Origin: JAZDCZ01 sp046757925
GTDB taxonomy: Bacteria; Gemmatimonadota; Gemmatimonadetes; Gemmatimonadales; GWC2-71-9
Length of the DNA: 64,000 bases
Direction: 5' to 3'
Assembly (NCBI GenBank): GCA_046757925.1
Contig: JBHHZE010000002.1
Coordinates: forward strand, 96,827-160,826
Part shown: positions 1 to 8,306 of the stretch, one piece after another
Position numbering within the stretch: the first letter of the stretch is position 1
How the letters are laid out: each line of letters begins with the position of its first letter
Program-made: the position numbers and the translations under genes
Notes under the pieces: generated by a model
Told to the model about the DNA's origin: nothing
What the model saw: the letters and a program-made list of their open reading frames with translations, nothing else
Databases searched by the model: none

Positions 1-975
1 CCATCGTGGAGTTGGATCGTGTTCGCCAACCTGCTCCTCGGAATCAACCAGGGGCTTGCTTGGTCCACAACGCAGATCATGAAACTCGAACTGGTGGGGC
101 CGAGGCGGCGCGGATTGGTAATGGGATTAAACGAGTTCGTTGGGTACCTGGCGGTGGCGGTGGCCGCTCTGGGCGCGGGGAATCTTGCGGCGACGTATGG
201 TCCGCGACCAGCGCCCTATCTGATCGCTTTGACCGCAGCGCTGCTGGGTGTGGTGGTCACGCTACTCGGCGTTCGCGATACCGGCGGCCATGTCGCACTG
301 GAACGTATGGCGGTGGCCGCGGTGCCCCAGGCTGGGGCAACGCACGAACTGCCGTCCCGACCCGGGGCGCGGCTATGGCACGGTAGCTGGTCCAACAAAG
401 CACTCTTTGCCGCCAACCAAGCTGGACTCCTCAACAACTTCAAGGAAGGAGTGGCCTGGGGATTATTGCCGATCTACTTCGCGGCACAGGGACTGAGCAT
501 ACAGAAAATTGGGTGGCTAGCGGCCATGTATCCCGCAGTATGGGGCGTCGCGCAGCTCGGCACCGGATCACTCTCGGACCGAGTCGGCCGTCGCGGCTTG
601 ATCGTCGGCGGCCTCCTGGTTCAGGCCGTCGCCTTAGTGGGGTTCGCCACCATGAACGGCTTCATTCCATGGGCGGTGGCCGCGGTGGCTCTAGGCTTGG
701 GCACGGCTGCCATCTACCCCACCCTCATCGCGCAGGTCAGCGACTTGGTGGGTCCACAGACCAGGCCCAGCGCGGTAGGTCTGTATAGACTTTGGCGCGA
801 CTTCGGCTACGTGGTCGGTGCGTTGGTTGCTGGACTCCTCACTGACCTGGTGGGCTTCCGGCCGACTGTCATAGTTGTTGCTCTCCTGCTGGCCGGGTCC
901 AGTTTCATTGCATATGCGTTACTTCCCGCCCCGTCATCATTAACGACCCGAACACTTCTTGGCGTACTGCCTTGA
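1..975 (+). CDS. MFS transporter, 5' end outside the window
   Basis: C-terminal part of a major facilitator superfamily permease. The reading frame is open from base 1, so the true start lies upstream; the GTG at 19 is only an internal codon. The visible 324 codons hold roughly eight hydrophobic segments. The loop reading GPRRRGLVMGLNE resembles the conserved cytoplasmic motif after an even-numbered helix, and a later GSLSDRVGRRGLIVGG matches the classic MFS loop D(R)xGRR in the second half. This loop duplication fits the twofold MFS fold. Substrate cannot be told; sugar or drug efflux are both possible. No coupled downstream gene is seen. Family is secure, function unknown. Confidence 0.85.
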   Translation, partial: PSWSWIVFANLLLGINQGLAWSTTQIMKLELVGPRRRGLVMGLNEFVGYLAVAVAALGAGNLAATYGPRPAPYLIALTAALLGVVVTLLGVRDTGGHVALERMAVAAVPQAGATHELPSRPGARLWHGSWSNKALFAANQAGLLNNFKEGVAWGLLPIYFAAQGLSIQKIGWLAAMYPAVWGVAQLGTGSLSDRVGRRGLIVGGLLVQAVALVGFATMNGFIPWAVAAVALGLGTAAIYPTLIAQVSDLVGPQTRPSAVGLYRLWRDFGYVVGALVAGLLTDLVGFRPTVIVVALLLAGSSFIAYALLPAPSSLTTRTLLGVLP

Positions 976-1372
976 TATTCCGCGCGTCTTTCCGGCAATG
1001 GGCTTTGCCTTCGTCGCGTTGTGCAACGCGAATTTGCCTTATTGTGAGTGCTGACCATCCTTCCGGTTACGTCTCCGGATGTTCTTTCAGCCCGCCACAT
1101 GTGGACGGAAGTCTCCGCGCTCGCAATCATCGTGGCTATTGTGGTTCTCGCAATCGCGACTGGCTCATGCGCAACGTGGCTGAAAGGGTTCTTCACTTCG
1201 GCGCACTGACTTGTGGCAAGGAGCTGACGGCCAGGGAGATACTGCCAATCAGGTCCATTGCAACCAATGCAACCAGCCACGCATCAAACAGAGTGTGATT
1301 ACTTGCCAAGTCCGCAACATCTGGCAACGTCTCTGCGACCGACGCGCCAGGTAACAGTGAAAGGAAATTCTG
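976..1372. other. Gene-free stretch of about 400 bp
   Basis: No convincing gene. Open frames on either strand here give compositions rich in Arg, Ser and His without family motifs. The last 20 bases supply a good ribosome binding site (AAAGGAAA) for the following reading frame. No terminator with a T-tract and no clear promoter was recognised. Confidence 0.5.
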
Positions 1373-2411
1373 ATGAAACGATCCATTCTGCTCTTCGTGG
1401 GCCTTTCGTCTTTAGCGATCGCTCCAGTGTGGGGTCAAGAGAGTGGTACAAGCGATCACGGGAAGCTGGTAGATAGTGATGGCACCAGGGTCCATATCTT
1501 TGGCTTGAAGGCGAAACAGCCACTCCAGCTGATCAAGGATATCCGCAGCATTCACCCGTCGCGGCCACTGGGCGCTTGCATGGCTGACCTCAGAGGGCCA
1601 CTCGGTTACCCCGACGCCCTCGTCAGGTACTACCCGGTGGGAAATGATAATTTCGGCGGCGTCATGATTGGAGTCGTGGACCTACAGGATAGCGCTCGCG
1701 TTTCCTATCGCGCCAAACCGGAGTTGGGAACACGCCCTTCCGGCTCGGTGGCAGGACATTCCGACACCTTCGATGCTGGGTTCGCGGCTCCATGCCGTTT
1801 TCCGTGGTTATGCGGACGTGCGTGCGGGCAGTGAAGATGTGGCCCTAGAGCGAGCTAAGGCATACGGCTTTTCTACTGACAGTGCCAGGGCGTTTTGGCG
1901 CGGTCTCCGCAACAAGACGCTGCCCGTTGATCGTGACCTGGCAGACTCCACCCTTGCGTATGATGGCGATGAGACCCACCGTGTAGTTGCCGCCGGGATC
2001 CTAATGAACTTCGCTGATACTGATGCAACCTGGTGGTCATTGGTCGAGGCGTTACGCGACCCTGATGACGGCGTGAAGGAAGTGGCCCGGTTTGCCCTCC
2101 TCGGATTTCTGGACACCGGTCGGGAGATCCACCACGTCGACTGGCAACCAGTGCAGAGTCCACTCCGGCACCTGCTGGCAGGAACCAACCCGAGTTCGTT
2201 TCGTGATCTATTGGACATACTTCGCAGTACGACTATCGAACCGCAACTTGCGCGTGGCCTGTTGGGGGAGAGCAATGACTTCTTGCAAGGTTTCCTCGAT
2301 GCGGACTATGCCCCTATCCGGGACGGCGTGGTCAAATTCTTGACGTACGTGTACCAGGACGATCATGGCGATGTGCATTACTGGAAGGACAAGCTTCGGC
2401 ACATGAAATGA
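1373..2411 (+). pseudogene. Secreted HEAT-like repeat protein, disrupted by a frameshift
   Basis: Two overlapping frames look like one gene. The first (from ATG 1373) starts with a signal peptide (MKRSILLFVGLSSLAIAPVWGQ) and reads through about residue 138 (FDAGFAA). The second frame continues from base 1788 with LHAVFRGYADVRAGSEDVAL and ends at 2411. Joining them at 1785-1788 gives a continuous 345-residue protein; a 2-bp loss or 1-bp gain in the GCG/GC run would explain the shift. The C-terminal half is helical with repeated VxxxLRDPDDGVKEVARFALL-like units that recall HEAT repeats. The ribosome site AAAGGAAA precedes ATG. It may be a true pseudogene or an assembly error. Function unknown. 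Confidence 0.65.
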
Positions 2412-2534
2412 CGTGGTGAGCCAATCTGCCTGGCCTGGCAGAGGATGCTTGCATGGAGCCCGCAGGTATTTCTTGCCGTGGAGGAGTATAGGAATCATTG
2501 CCGTACATCCATTCAGCTGAGTTAGGAGGAAACC

Positions 2535-3152
2535 TTGCAGCGTCCTGGCAAAATCATCTGCGTCGGTCGCAACTATTTCGATCACGCCGCAGAACTCGGC
2601 AATACGGTCCCCGCAGAACCCCTCATCTTCTTGAAACCGCCGTCGGCCGTGATTGGGCCGGACGAGTCGATCGTGCTGCCGGATGTGTCGCAGCGGGTGG
2701 AGCACGAGGGCGAAATCGGATTGGTGGTGGGGCACGGGTTGTGTAAAGTTGCGGAAGGAGATGCGCTCCAGGGCATCGCCGGCGTCACATGCGTGAACGA
2801 TGTTACGGCACGAGATCTCCAGCGCAGCGACGATCAGTGGACCCGCGCCAAGGGGTTCGACACGTTCTGTCCGGTTGGCCCGCGTGTGGTGCCGCTGCAA
2901 GACGTGGCGTCGATCGACGGTCTCGAGGTGATCTGTCGCGTGAACGGTGCCGAGCGGCAGCGGGGCAGGGTGTCGCAGATGGCGTTCGGTCTTGCCCGCA
3001 TCGTTTCCTACATTTCACAGATCATGACACTCGAAGAGGGCGATCTGATCGTGACGGGCACACCGGCCGGAGTGGGACCGCTCGAACCGGGAGACGCCGT
3101 GGAGGTGGAGATCCCTGGAGTTGGAGTGCTGCGTAATCCCGTTGTGCGTTGA
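2535..3152 (+). CDS. Fumarylacetoacetate hydrolase family protein
   Basis: A 205-residue FAH-fold enzyme of the short FAHD1/HpcE type. These use a divalent metal to hydrolyse or decarboxylate 2-oxo acids such as acylpyruvates or oxaloacetate. Seen: N-terminal ICVGRNYFDHAAELGN, the metal ligands in VEHEGEIGLVVG (E58, E60) and NDVTARDLQ (D89), the active-site Lys in RAKGFDTFCPVGP, and the closing TGTPAGVG loop. I chose the TTG start because a strong TAGGAGGAAACC ribosome site sits directly upstream and the family sequence begins there. The gene stands alone between unrelated neighbours, so the substrate is not indicated. Confidence 0.9.
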   Translation: MQRPGKIICVGRNYFDHAAELGNTVPAEPLIFLKPPSAVIGPDESIVLPDVSQRVEHEGEIGLVVGHGLCKVAEGDALQGIAGVTCVNDVTARDLQRSDDQWTRAKGFDTFCPVGPRVVPLQDVASIDGLEVICRVNGAERQRGRVSQMAFGLARIVSYISQIMTLEEGDLIVTGTPAGVGPLEPGDAVEVEIPGVGVLRNPVVR

Positions 3153-3264
3153 GGACCCAAACTTCCGGTGCGCAGAATTGCGTACCGTCCCGCGGTATTT
3201 CGGTTATGTGGAGCTGAGCGTATCTTCTATATGTGGGCAGCAACACAACCTTTGCGAGGTTTGA

Positions 3265-3675
3265 ATGCCGATTGCTGCCAAGTTTTCCAAGGAGTTCTAC
3301 GCCAAGCTCGGCCATGGCATAGCCGACGAGCTGGTAGACTGGTTCAACAAGGTGGACACAACATACCGCTCCGAGTTCAGAGAGCTGTTTACCGTCAACT
3401 TCGCGCGATTTGATGCGAAGTTGGAGCAACGGCTTGTCGAGATCAAGGCGGAGTTGCGTGAGGAGATGACGAAGTTGGAGCAACGGCTTGTCGAGGCTAA
3501 GGCGGAGTTGCGTGAGGAGATGGCGAAGTTTGAGCAACGGCTTGTCGAGGTCACGGCGGAGTTGCGGACAGAATTTCGCTCCGGCCTTGCAGGACTCGAG
3601 AGCAGGCTGATCAAGTGGATGTTTCTGTTCTGGGTCGGGACGTTGGGGACGGTTATAGCATTGCTAAAAATGTGA
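3265..3675 (+). CDS. Coiled-coil protein with C-terminal membrane anchor
   Basis: A 136-residue protein of unknown function. The N-terminal 45 residues are a mixed helical domain. Residues about 50-112 are a highly charged coiled coil made of three 18-residue repeats (LEQRLVEIKAELREEM and variants). The C-terminus has one hydrophobic helix (WMFLFWVGTLGTVIALL), consistent with a tail anchor. The layout resembles bacterial DUF1640/CCDC90-like proteins, a comparison based on layout only. The stop codon overlaps convergently with the following minus-strand peptidase by 23 bp. Confidence 0.65.
   Translation: MPIAAKFSKEFYAKLGHGIADELVDWFNKVDTTYRSEFRELFTVNFARFDAKLEQRLVEIKAELREEMTKLEQRLVEAKAELREEMAKFEQRLVEVTAELRTEFRSGLAGLESRLIKWMFLFWVGTLGTVIALLKM
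3418..3579 (+). repeat. Three tandem 54-nt repeats inside a coiled-coil gene
   Basis: Units at 3418-3471, 3472-3525 and 3526-3579. Each begins AAGTTGGAGCAACGGCTTGT or a one-base variant and encodes 18 residues. The first two are nearly identical at DNA level and the third has diverged at its end, which points to recent in-frame duplication. Confidence 0.85.
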
Positions 3676-4615
3676 TCTCAAGAATGGTCTTCGTCCGTCT
3701 TTCACCGTCTTTCACCTCCCACGCCGCCAGATCCAGCTCGAACAGGCTCAGCGGATTCACCGTCACCGATCCGTAGCGGGCGATCCAGTGGAGGTGTGGA
3801 CCGGTGACCCTACCAGTGGCGCCGACTTTCCCGATCAACTGTCCCCGTTCGACCGTGTCGCCCACGGCAACGTCGACTTCGCTCATGTGAAGATACGCCG
3901 TTACGAGGCCGCGGCCGTGATCGATGTAGACGATATTGCCGGCATAGTAGAACTCTCCGATCAAGGCCACGACGCCGCGATTGGCGGCGACGACGGGGTC
4001 GCCCAAGTTGCCCTCCAGGTCGAGTCCCATGTGCCTGCTCCTGAGTTCGCCGTTGAACTCGCGCCGCTGGCCGTAGTCGCTCGTGATCCGGGTGTCGCGC
4101 GGTCTCCTGAACTCGTTGTGCCACAGTCGCGGAGTGCTGTGTGACCGGCGCGAAACCGCGCCGCCGGCTCGGTTTTCGCGGGCAATTCTCGCGGCGAGCG
4201 CCGAGTCGGGCGGTTCCACGAAGCGGGGATCGACCGAGAGTTGCGCCACGGAAAATACACCGCGTGCGACGGGGATGAAGGTGTGTTCCCGCTCTACCAC
4301 TCGACCTGATCGTTCGATGATCAGCGACAGTTTGACACTATCGGGTGCAGTGATCGGTATCCCGGCCAGCGCGTGAAACCTGCCCTCCGAGTCGGGCTCG
4401 AAGTGCAGCGGCTGCCGGGCCAGCGAGCCCCTAATGGCTACTCCGGCAACCGCTCTCAGGGCCTCCGGAGGCTCGACTTCCAAATGCACGAACGACCCTT
4501 GTGTCGGACGGGCGGGTATCCAAGCCACGTCGGCCCGTTCGGGCCGTAAGCCGATGAATCCGGTGGCAACGCATATCACCGTGGCCAGCACTAGGGTTTG
4601 AAACGGAGATCTCAT
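3653..4615 (-). CDS. M23 family metallopeptidase (LytM domain)
   Basis: A 320-residue exported peptidase or peptidoglycan-remodelling factor. The N-terminus is a signal anchor (residues 5-23, LVLATVICVATGFIG). Residues 30-130 look like a beta-rich N-terminal domain. The LytM domain occupies about 175-300, with the zinc ligands H195 and D199 in SRHMGLDLEG, H243 in YLHM and the HLH motif at 274-276. All ligands are present, so it is likely active on peptide cross-links. The 3' end overlaps the upstream convergent coiled-coil gene. It sits alone on this strand. Confidence 0.9.
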   Translation of the reverse strand: MRSPFQTLVLATVICVATGFIGLRPERADVAWIPARPTQGSFVHLEVEPPEALRAVAGVAIRGSLARQPLHFEPDSEGRFHALAGIPITAPDSVKLSLIIERSGRVVEREHTFIPVARGVFSVAQLSVDPRFVEPPDSALAARIARENRAGGAVSRRSHSTPRLWHNEFRRPRDTRITSDYGQRREFNGELRSRHMGLDLEGNLGDPVVAANRGVVALIGEFYYAGNIVYIDHGRGLVTAYLHMSEVDVAVGDTVERGQLIGKVGATGRVTGPHLHWIARYGSVTVNPLSLFELDLAAWEVKDGERRTKTILEITFLAML

Positions 4616-4695
4616 CCTAAGAAGATAAAAACTTTTGCCGCCAAATCGTTCCCGGTCAGGTCGTTGCCCGGACTAGCAGTTTAGGGGCTCGTGGA

Positions 4696-4804
4696 GATTT
4701 CAGATCGGCGATTGCGGTGTGCGGATTGTGCGATCTCTCTCCGGGAGTCGGTGCAGCCCCGTCAATCTCCAATCTCCACTCTGCACTCTGCAATCTGCAA
4801 TCCC
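4696..4804. repeat. Imperfect inverted heptamer-repeat element, no ORF
   Basis: The right arm (4763-4804) is six heptamers: CAATCTC twice, CACTCTG twice, CAATCTG, CAATCCC. The left arm (4696-4734) is a degenerate reverse-complement set (GATTTCA, GATCGGC, GATTGCG, GTGTGCG, GATTGTG). Aligned by eye the arms match at about 27 of 39 positions, so a long hairpin with a roughly 28-nt loop could form. The same heptamers occur at 7766-7800, 8272-8306 and 19735-19762. Confidence 0.7.
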
Positions 4805-4899
4805 TTGAGACTGTGTGTGACGGCGGGTAGCTTGGCAGTACCGGGGTTGTGGGGGGCCGAGTGGGTAACAACACGAATACGTGCGCACGGGGGAACACC

Positions 4900-7767
4900 A
4901 TGCACCGCAAAATCACGGCCGAACTGATCGCCGCCATCATGCTGCCAGGTCTGGCACTAGCCCAAGCGAAGCGGCCGCTCGACCACGAGGTCTACGACAG
5001 CTGGAACCGCATCCAGGATCAGCGGATCGCCGATAACGGAGCGTGGGCGCTGTATTCCCTGGTGCCGCAGGATGGCGATCCGGAACTCGATGTCAAGGCT
5101 ATCAAGAACGGCGCATCTTACGTGACCCCGCGGGGACGCGGCGCCCGGTTCACCGCGGATAGCAAGTTCGTGGTGTTCACGATCAAGCCCGAATTGGCTC
5201 TGACACGCGCAGCCAAGAAGGACAAGAAGAAGCCGGATGCACAACCGAAAGACTCGTTGGGGATACTCGATCTCTCGACGGGTGAAGTAACGCGGGTCGC
5301 ACGTGTCAAATCCTTCAAACTCCCCGAAGACGCCGGCGGCTGGGTGGCCTATCTCCTGGAGAAAGCAAAGCCGGCGGAGGACACGGCTGCGAAGAGCACG
5401 AAGCCGGAGGAGAAGGAAGAAGCCAAAGAGGGAGAAAAGAAAGACAAGAACAAGTCCAAGAAAAAGGAGGGTACCGTGCTCGTGCTCCGGGCATTGGCGT
5501 CCGGTGAAGAGCACCGCTTCGAGAGCGTAACGGAATACGAGTTTTCGGAAAACGGCAAGCGGTTGATCTACACGGCGTCCAGCAAGGACAGCTCGGCCGA
5601 CGGCGCCTACATGGTGAAGGTGTCCGACGGTTCCGTAACTGCGCTGTTGACCGGAGCGGGAGTTTACAAGTCACCCGTATTCGATGAAGAGGGAGAGCAG
5701 GCCGCGTTCCTGTTCGATAGAGACGATCACACTGCCGACCAACCATCGTTCAAGTTGTATCACTGGCGGGACGGCGGTGGCTCGGCAACCGCCATCGCGA
5801 GTGAAGGCAGCCCTGGGATCCCCGATGGCTGGTGGGTGAGCGAGCACGGCGCTCCGTCGTTTTCGGAGAACGGCGAGCGACTGTTCTTTGGGACCGCGCC
5901 CAGACCGGCCCCCGAGCCCGAGGAGGAAACGCCCGACTACGAGAAGGTCAGTGTCGACGTGTGGAACTGGCAGGACCCGCTGCTCCAGCCGATGCAACTC
6001 GTCCAGAAGGACGACGAACTCAAGCGGAACTACAAAGCCGTCGTTCATCTCGAGGACAAGCGCATCGTGCAGCTGGCCCGCATCGACATGCCGAATGTCA
6101 CGATCGCCCGAGAGGGCGATGCCGACGTTGCGCTCGGCGCGTCCAACTACAACTACCGCAAGGAGATCTCCTGGGATTGGCCGCAGTACAACGACATCTA
6201 CGTGGTGAATGTCGCGAACGGTGAACGCCACCTGGTAGAGCAGAGACTGCAGGCCCGCGCTTCTCTCTCGCCCGACGGCCAGTTCATAGCATGGTGGGAC
6301 GGCCACAAACTGGCATGGTTTGCCGTGGCAACTAGCGGAGGTGAACCGGTAAACCTGACCGGCAACATCCCCCATCCGTTTGATGACGAACTCGCCGACC
6401 GGCCCGAGATCCCCAATTCGTATGGCAGCGCCGGCTGGACCGACGATGACAAGCGATTTCTCGTATACGACAAGTATGACGTCTGGGCGGTGGACCCGAT
6501 GGGCAGTGCTCCCCCACGCAACGTGACCGACGGTGTAGGCAGGGCGCAGAACTTGAGGTTCCGCTACGTGCGACTCGATCCCGAAGAAGAGTCGATTTCC
6601 GAGAGCGACCCGATGCTGTTGCACGCGTTCGATCTCACCACCAAAGATGCAGGATTCTATCGCGACAGAGTGCGCGGCACGCGGCGCCCTGCACGGCTCG
6701 TGATGATGGACCGCTCGTTCGAATTCCTGGGTAAGGCGGAGGACTCTGACGCGCTGATGCTGACTCGGCAGAGCTTCCAGGAATTTCCCAATCTATGGGT
6801 AACGGACCAGTCGTTCGAGGGCATGCGTCAGATCAGCGATGCCAACCCGCAGCAGGCGGAGTATCTGTGGGGGACCGCAGAACTGGTGCATTGGCAGTCG
6901 ACTGACGGGCTGCCGCTCGACGGAATTCTCTACAAGCCCGAGAACTTCGATCCGTCCAAGAAGTATCCCATGATGGTCTACTTCTACGAGAAGATGTCGA
7001 ACACACTCAATCGCTATCGTGCTCCCGTTCCGGGCAGCTCCAGTATCAGCATTCCGTTCTACGTGAGTCGCGGTTACGTGGTGTTCATTCCGGATATCTA
7101 CTATAGGGACGGCTACCCGGGCGAAAGCGCCCTCAACTGCGTTGTGCCTGGCGTGTTGAGCGTAGTGGCCAAGGGGTTCGTCGATGCCGCGCGGATTGGC
7201 GTACAGGGCCACAGTTGGGGTGGTTATCAGATCGCATATCTGGTTACCCGCACAAACATCTTCCGTGCTGCCGAGGCCGGTGCGCCGGTCGCGAACATGA
7301 CGAGCGCGTACGGAGGGATCCGGTGGGGCAGCGGCATGAGCCGCATGTTCCAGTACGAGCGCACACAGAGCCGTCTGGGTGGTTCACTGTGGGAGGCCAG
7401 GCCTCGCTACATAGAAAACTCTCCGCTCTTCTGGGCCGACAAGATCCAGACACCGGTGCTCATGATGCACAACGATAAGGACACCGCCGTGCCATGGTAT
7501 CAGGGCATCGAGTTCTTCGTGGCGCTCAGGAGGCTGCGTAAGCCCGCGTGGCTGCTCAACTACAACGATGAGCCGCATGGTTTGAGGAAGTATCAGAACA
7601 AGAAAGACTGGGCGGTGCGGATGCAGCAATATTTCGATCATTTCCTGATGGATGCGCCCGCCCCGGTCTGGCTTGCCGAGGGGGTGCCGGCCGTCCGGAA
7701 GGGAAAGACGTTGGGGTTGGAGCCTGTAAAGGAGCCAGGGCGGCCGGTGAGTGGTGGGAGGCAGTGA
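4900..7767 (+). CDS. S9 family serine peptidase (prolyl oligopeptidase / DPP-IV-like)
   Basis: A 955-residue secreted peptidase. The ATG at 4900 was chosen over an in-frame start 51 nt upstream because it gives a clean signal peptide (MHRKITAELIAAIMLPGLALA). A beta-propeller region precedes a C-terminal alpha/beta-hydrolase domain. Catalytic residues visible: S772 in GHSWGG, D861 in HNDKDTAVPW, H893 in NDEPHG. It cleaves short peptides, probably in the periplasm. Oddities are a Lys/Glu-rich low-complexity insert at about residues 155-190 in the propeller, and a stop codon that is the first base pair of a heptamer repeat array. Family assignment is secure. Confidence 0.93.
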   Translation: MHRKITAELIAAIMLPGLALAQAKRPLDHEVYDSWNRIQDQRIADNGAWALYSLVPQDGDPELDVKAIKNGASYVTPRGRGARFTADSKFVVFTIKPELALTRAAKKDKKKPDAQPKDSLGILDLSTGEVTRVARVKSFKLPEDAGGWVAYLLEKAKPAEDTAAKSTKPEEKEEAKEGEKKDKNKSKKKEGTVLVLRALASGEEHRFESVTEYEFSENGKRLIYTASSKDSSADGAYMVKVSDGSVTALLTGAGVYKSPVFDEEGEQAAFLFDRDDHTADQPSFKLYHWRDGGGSATAIASEGSPGIPDGWWVSEHGAPSFSENGERLFFGTAPRPAPEPEEETPDYEKVSVDVWNWQDPLLQPMQLVQKDDELKRNYKAVVHLEDKRIVQLARIDMPNVTIAREGDADVALGASNYNYRKEISWDWPQYNDIYVVNVANGERHLVEQRLQARASLSPDGQFIAWWDGHKLAWFAVATSGGEPVNLTGNIPHPFDDELADRPEIPNSYGSAGWTDDDKRFLVYDKYDVWAVDPMGSAPPRNVTDGVGRAQNLRFRYVRLDPEEESISESDPMLLHAFDLTTKDAGFYRDRVRGTRRPARLVMMDRSFEFLGKAEDSDALMLTRQSFQEFPNLWVTDQSFEGMRQISDANPQQAEYLWGTAELVHWQSTDGLPLDGILYKPENFDPSKKYPMMVYFYEKMSNTLNRYRAPVPGSSSISIPFYVSRGYVVFIPDIYYRDGYPGESALNCVVPGVLSVVAKGFVDAARIGVQGHSWGGYQIAYLVTRTNIFRAAEAGAPVANMTSAYGGIRWGSGMSRMFQYERTQSRLGGSLWEARPRYIENSPLFWADKIQTPVLMMHNDKDTAVPWYQGIEFFVALRRLRKPAWLLNYNDEPHGLRKYQNKKDWAVRMQQYFDHFLMDAPAPVWLAEGVPAVRKGKTLGLEPVKEPGRPVSGGRQ

Positions 7768-7800
7768 TTGCAGAGTGCAGATTGCAGAGTGCAGATTGCA
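7766..7800 (+). repeat. Heptamer array, left arm (GATTGCA / GAGTGCA)x5
   Basis: Five head-to-tail heptamers alternating GATTGCA and GAGTGCA. The first begins on the second base of the S9 peptidase stop codon (TGATTGCAGA). It is the inverted counterpart of the array at 8272-8306. Confidence 0.9.
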
Positions 7801-7808
7801 GCACAGTG

Positions 7809-8174
7809 CTAGCGGCGATTGGCGGCTTTTCTAGCGGTGTTGATGCTGGTTACAAAGATCGCTATGAGTTCGCTGCATTCCGCGGAGAGTCGGGCAATCT
7901 CGAGCTGCTGGCAGCAGAGTCTCTGGCTGAAGCGGAGCCACACAGAGGTTTCCCGAAGCTCCTTTAGGCAAAGCCGCATCTTGTGTAGGAAGTCACGCCG
8001 AGACTCGGCCGCGCACGCTTCGGCGTAGTTTGCTGCCGGCGATGTGGCACATCGCACAAGTTGTCCCGTGAGGTGGCCACCCACGACGTCGCAGGGCATT
8101 TGGCGGAGTGCTTTGCAGATTCCTGCGCCGAATTCAATGAGACGCTCCTCGAGAGCCACGGGTGCTGGCTTCAT
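7809..8174 (-). CDS. Four-helix bundle protein (23S rRNA intervening-sequence protein family)
   Basis: A 121-residue helical protein of the TIGR02436 / S23-like family, also related to the Avd protein of diversity-generating retroelements. Recognisable core: LEERLIEFG near the N-terminus, then GQLVRCATSPAANYAEACAA, and DFLHKMRLCLKELRETSVWL, the most conserved stretches of the family. The molecular role is unknown; homologues form pentameric barrels that bind nucleic acid. I chose the ATG at 8174 because the family sequence starts there; an upstream GTG at 8240 would add 22 residues without family resemblance. The gene is enclosed by inverted heptamer arrays. Confidence 0.8.
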   Translation of the reverse strand: MKPAPVALEERLIEFGAGICKALRQMPCDVVGGHLTGQLVRCATSPAANYAEACAAESRRDFLHKMRLCLKELRETSVWLRFSQRLCCQQLEIARLSAECSELIAIFVTSINTARKAANRR

Positions 8175-8271
8175 CAACGTTCCAAGTCCGGGAAGGTAGC
8201 AATCTCGAAACGCTGGTTCGTGATGGCAAACCGTTTTCACGCACCTACTACCAGAAATATGCTCGCCGGGT

Positions 8272-8306
8272 CAATCGCCAATCTGCACTCTGCACTCTGC
8301 ACTTCA
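8272..8306 (-). repeat. Heptamer array, right arm
   Basis: On the plus strand: CAATCGC, CAATCTG, CACTCTG, CACTCTG, CACTTCA. The last unit contains the reverse complement of the TGA stop codon (8304-8306) of the neighbouring MBL gene. It is inverted relative to 7766-7800. Confidence 0.85.

Larger units (their letters stand above)
7766..8306 (-). mobile_element. Candidate IVP-type element: four-helix-bundle gene between inverted heptamer arrays
   Basis: The whole interval between two convergent genes (S9 peptidase and the MBL protein) consists of a left array (7766-7800), a minus-strand four-helix-bundle gene (7809-8174) and a right array (8272-8306) in inverted orientation. Proteins of this family are known from intervening sequences in 23S rRNA genes, where a hairpin stem flanks the ORF. 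Here the unit lies outside rRNA. Mobility is inference; no transposase or target duplication was identified. Confidence 0.45.

Noticed and set aside
976..1298. A 108-codon plus-strand open frame and a longer minus-strand one before the frameshifted gene
   Set aside because: Composition is rich in Arg/Ser/Cys/His without motifs; no ribosome site or homology pattern.
2208..2900. 230-residue minus-strand open frame
   Set aside because: Lies antisense to the HEAT-like and FAH genes, which have clear motifs; looks like a shadow frame.
5671..6624. 317-residue minus-strand open frame inside the S9 gene
   Set aside because: Antisense shadow of a well-defined peptidase.
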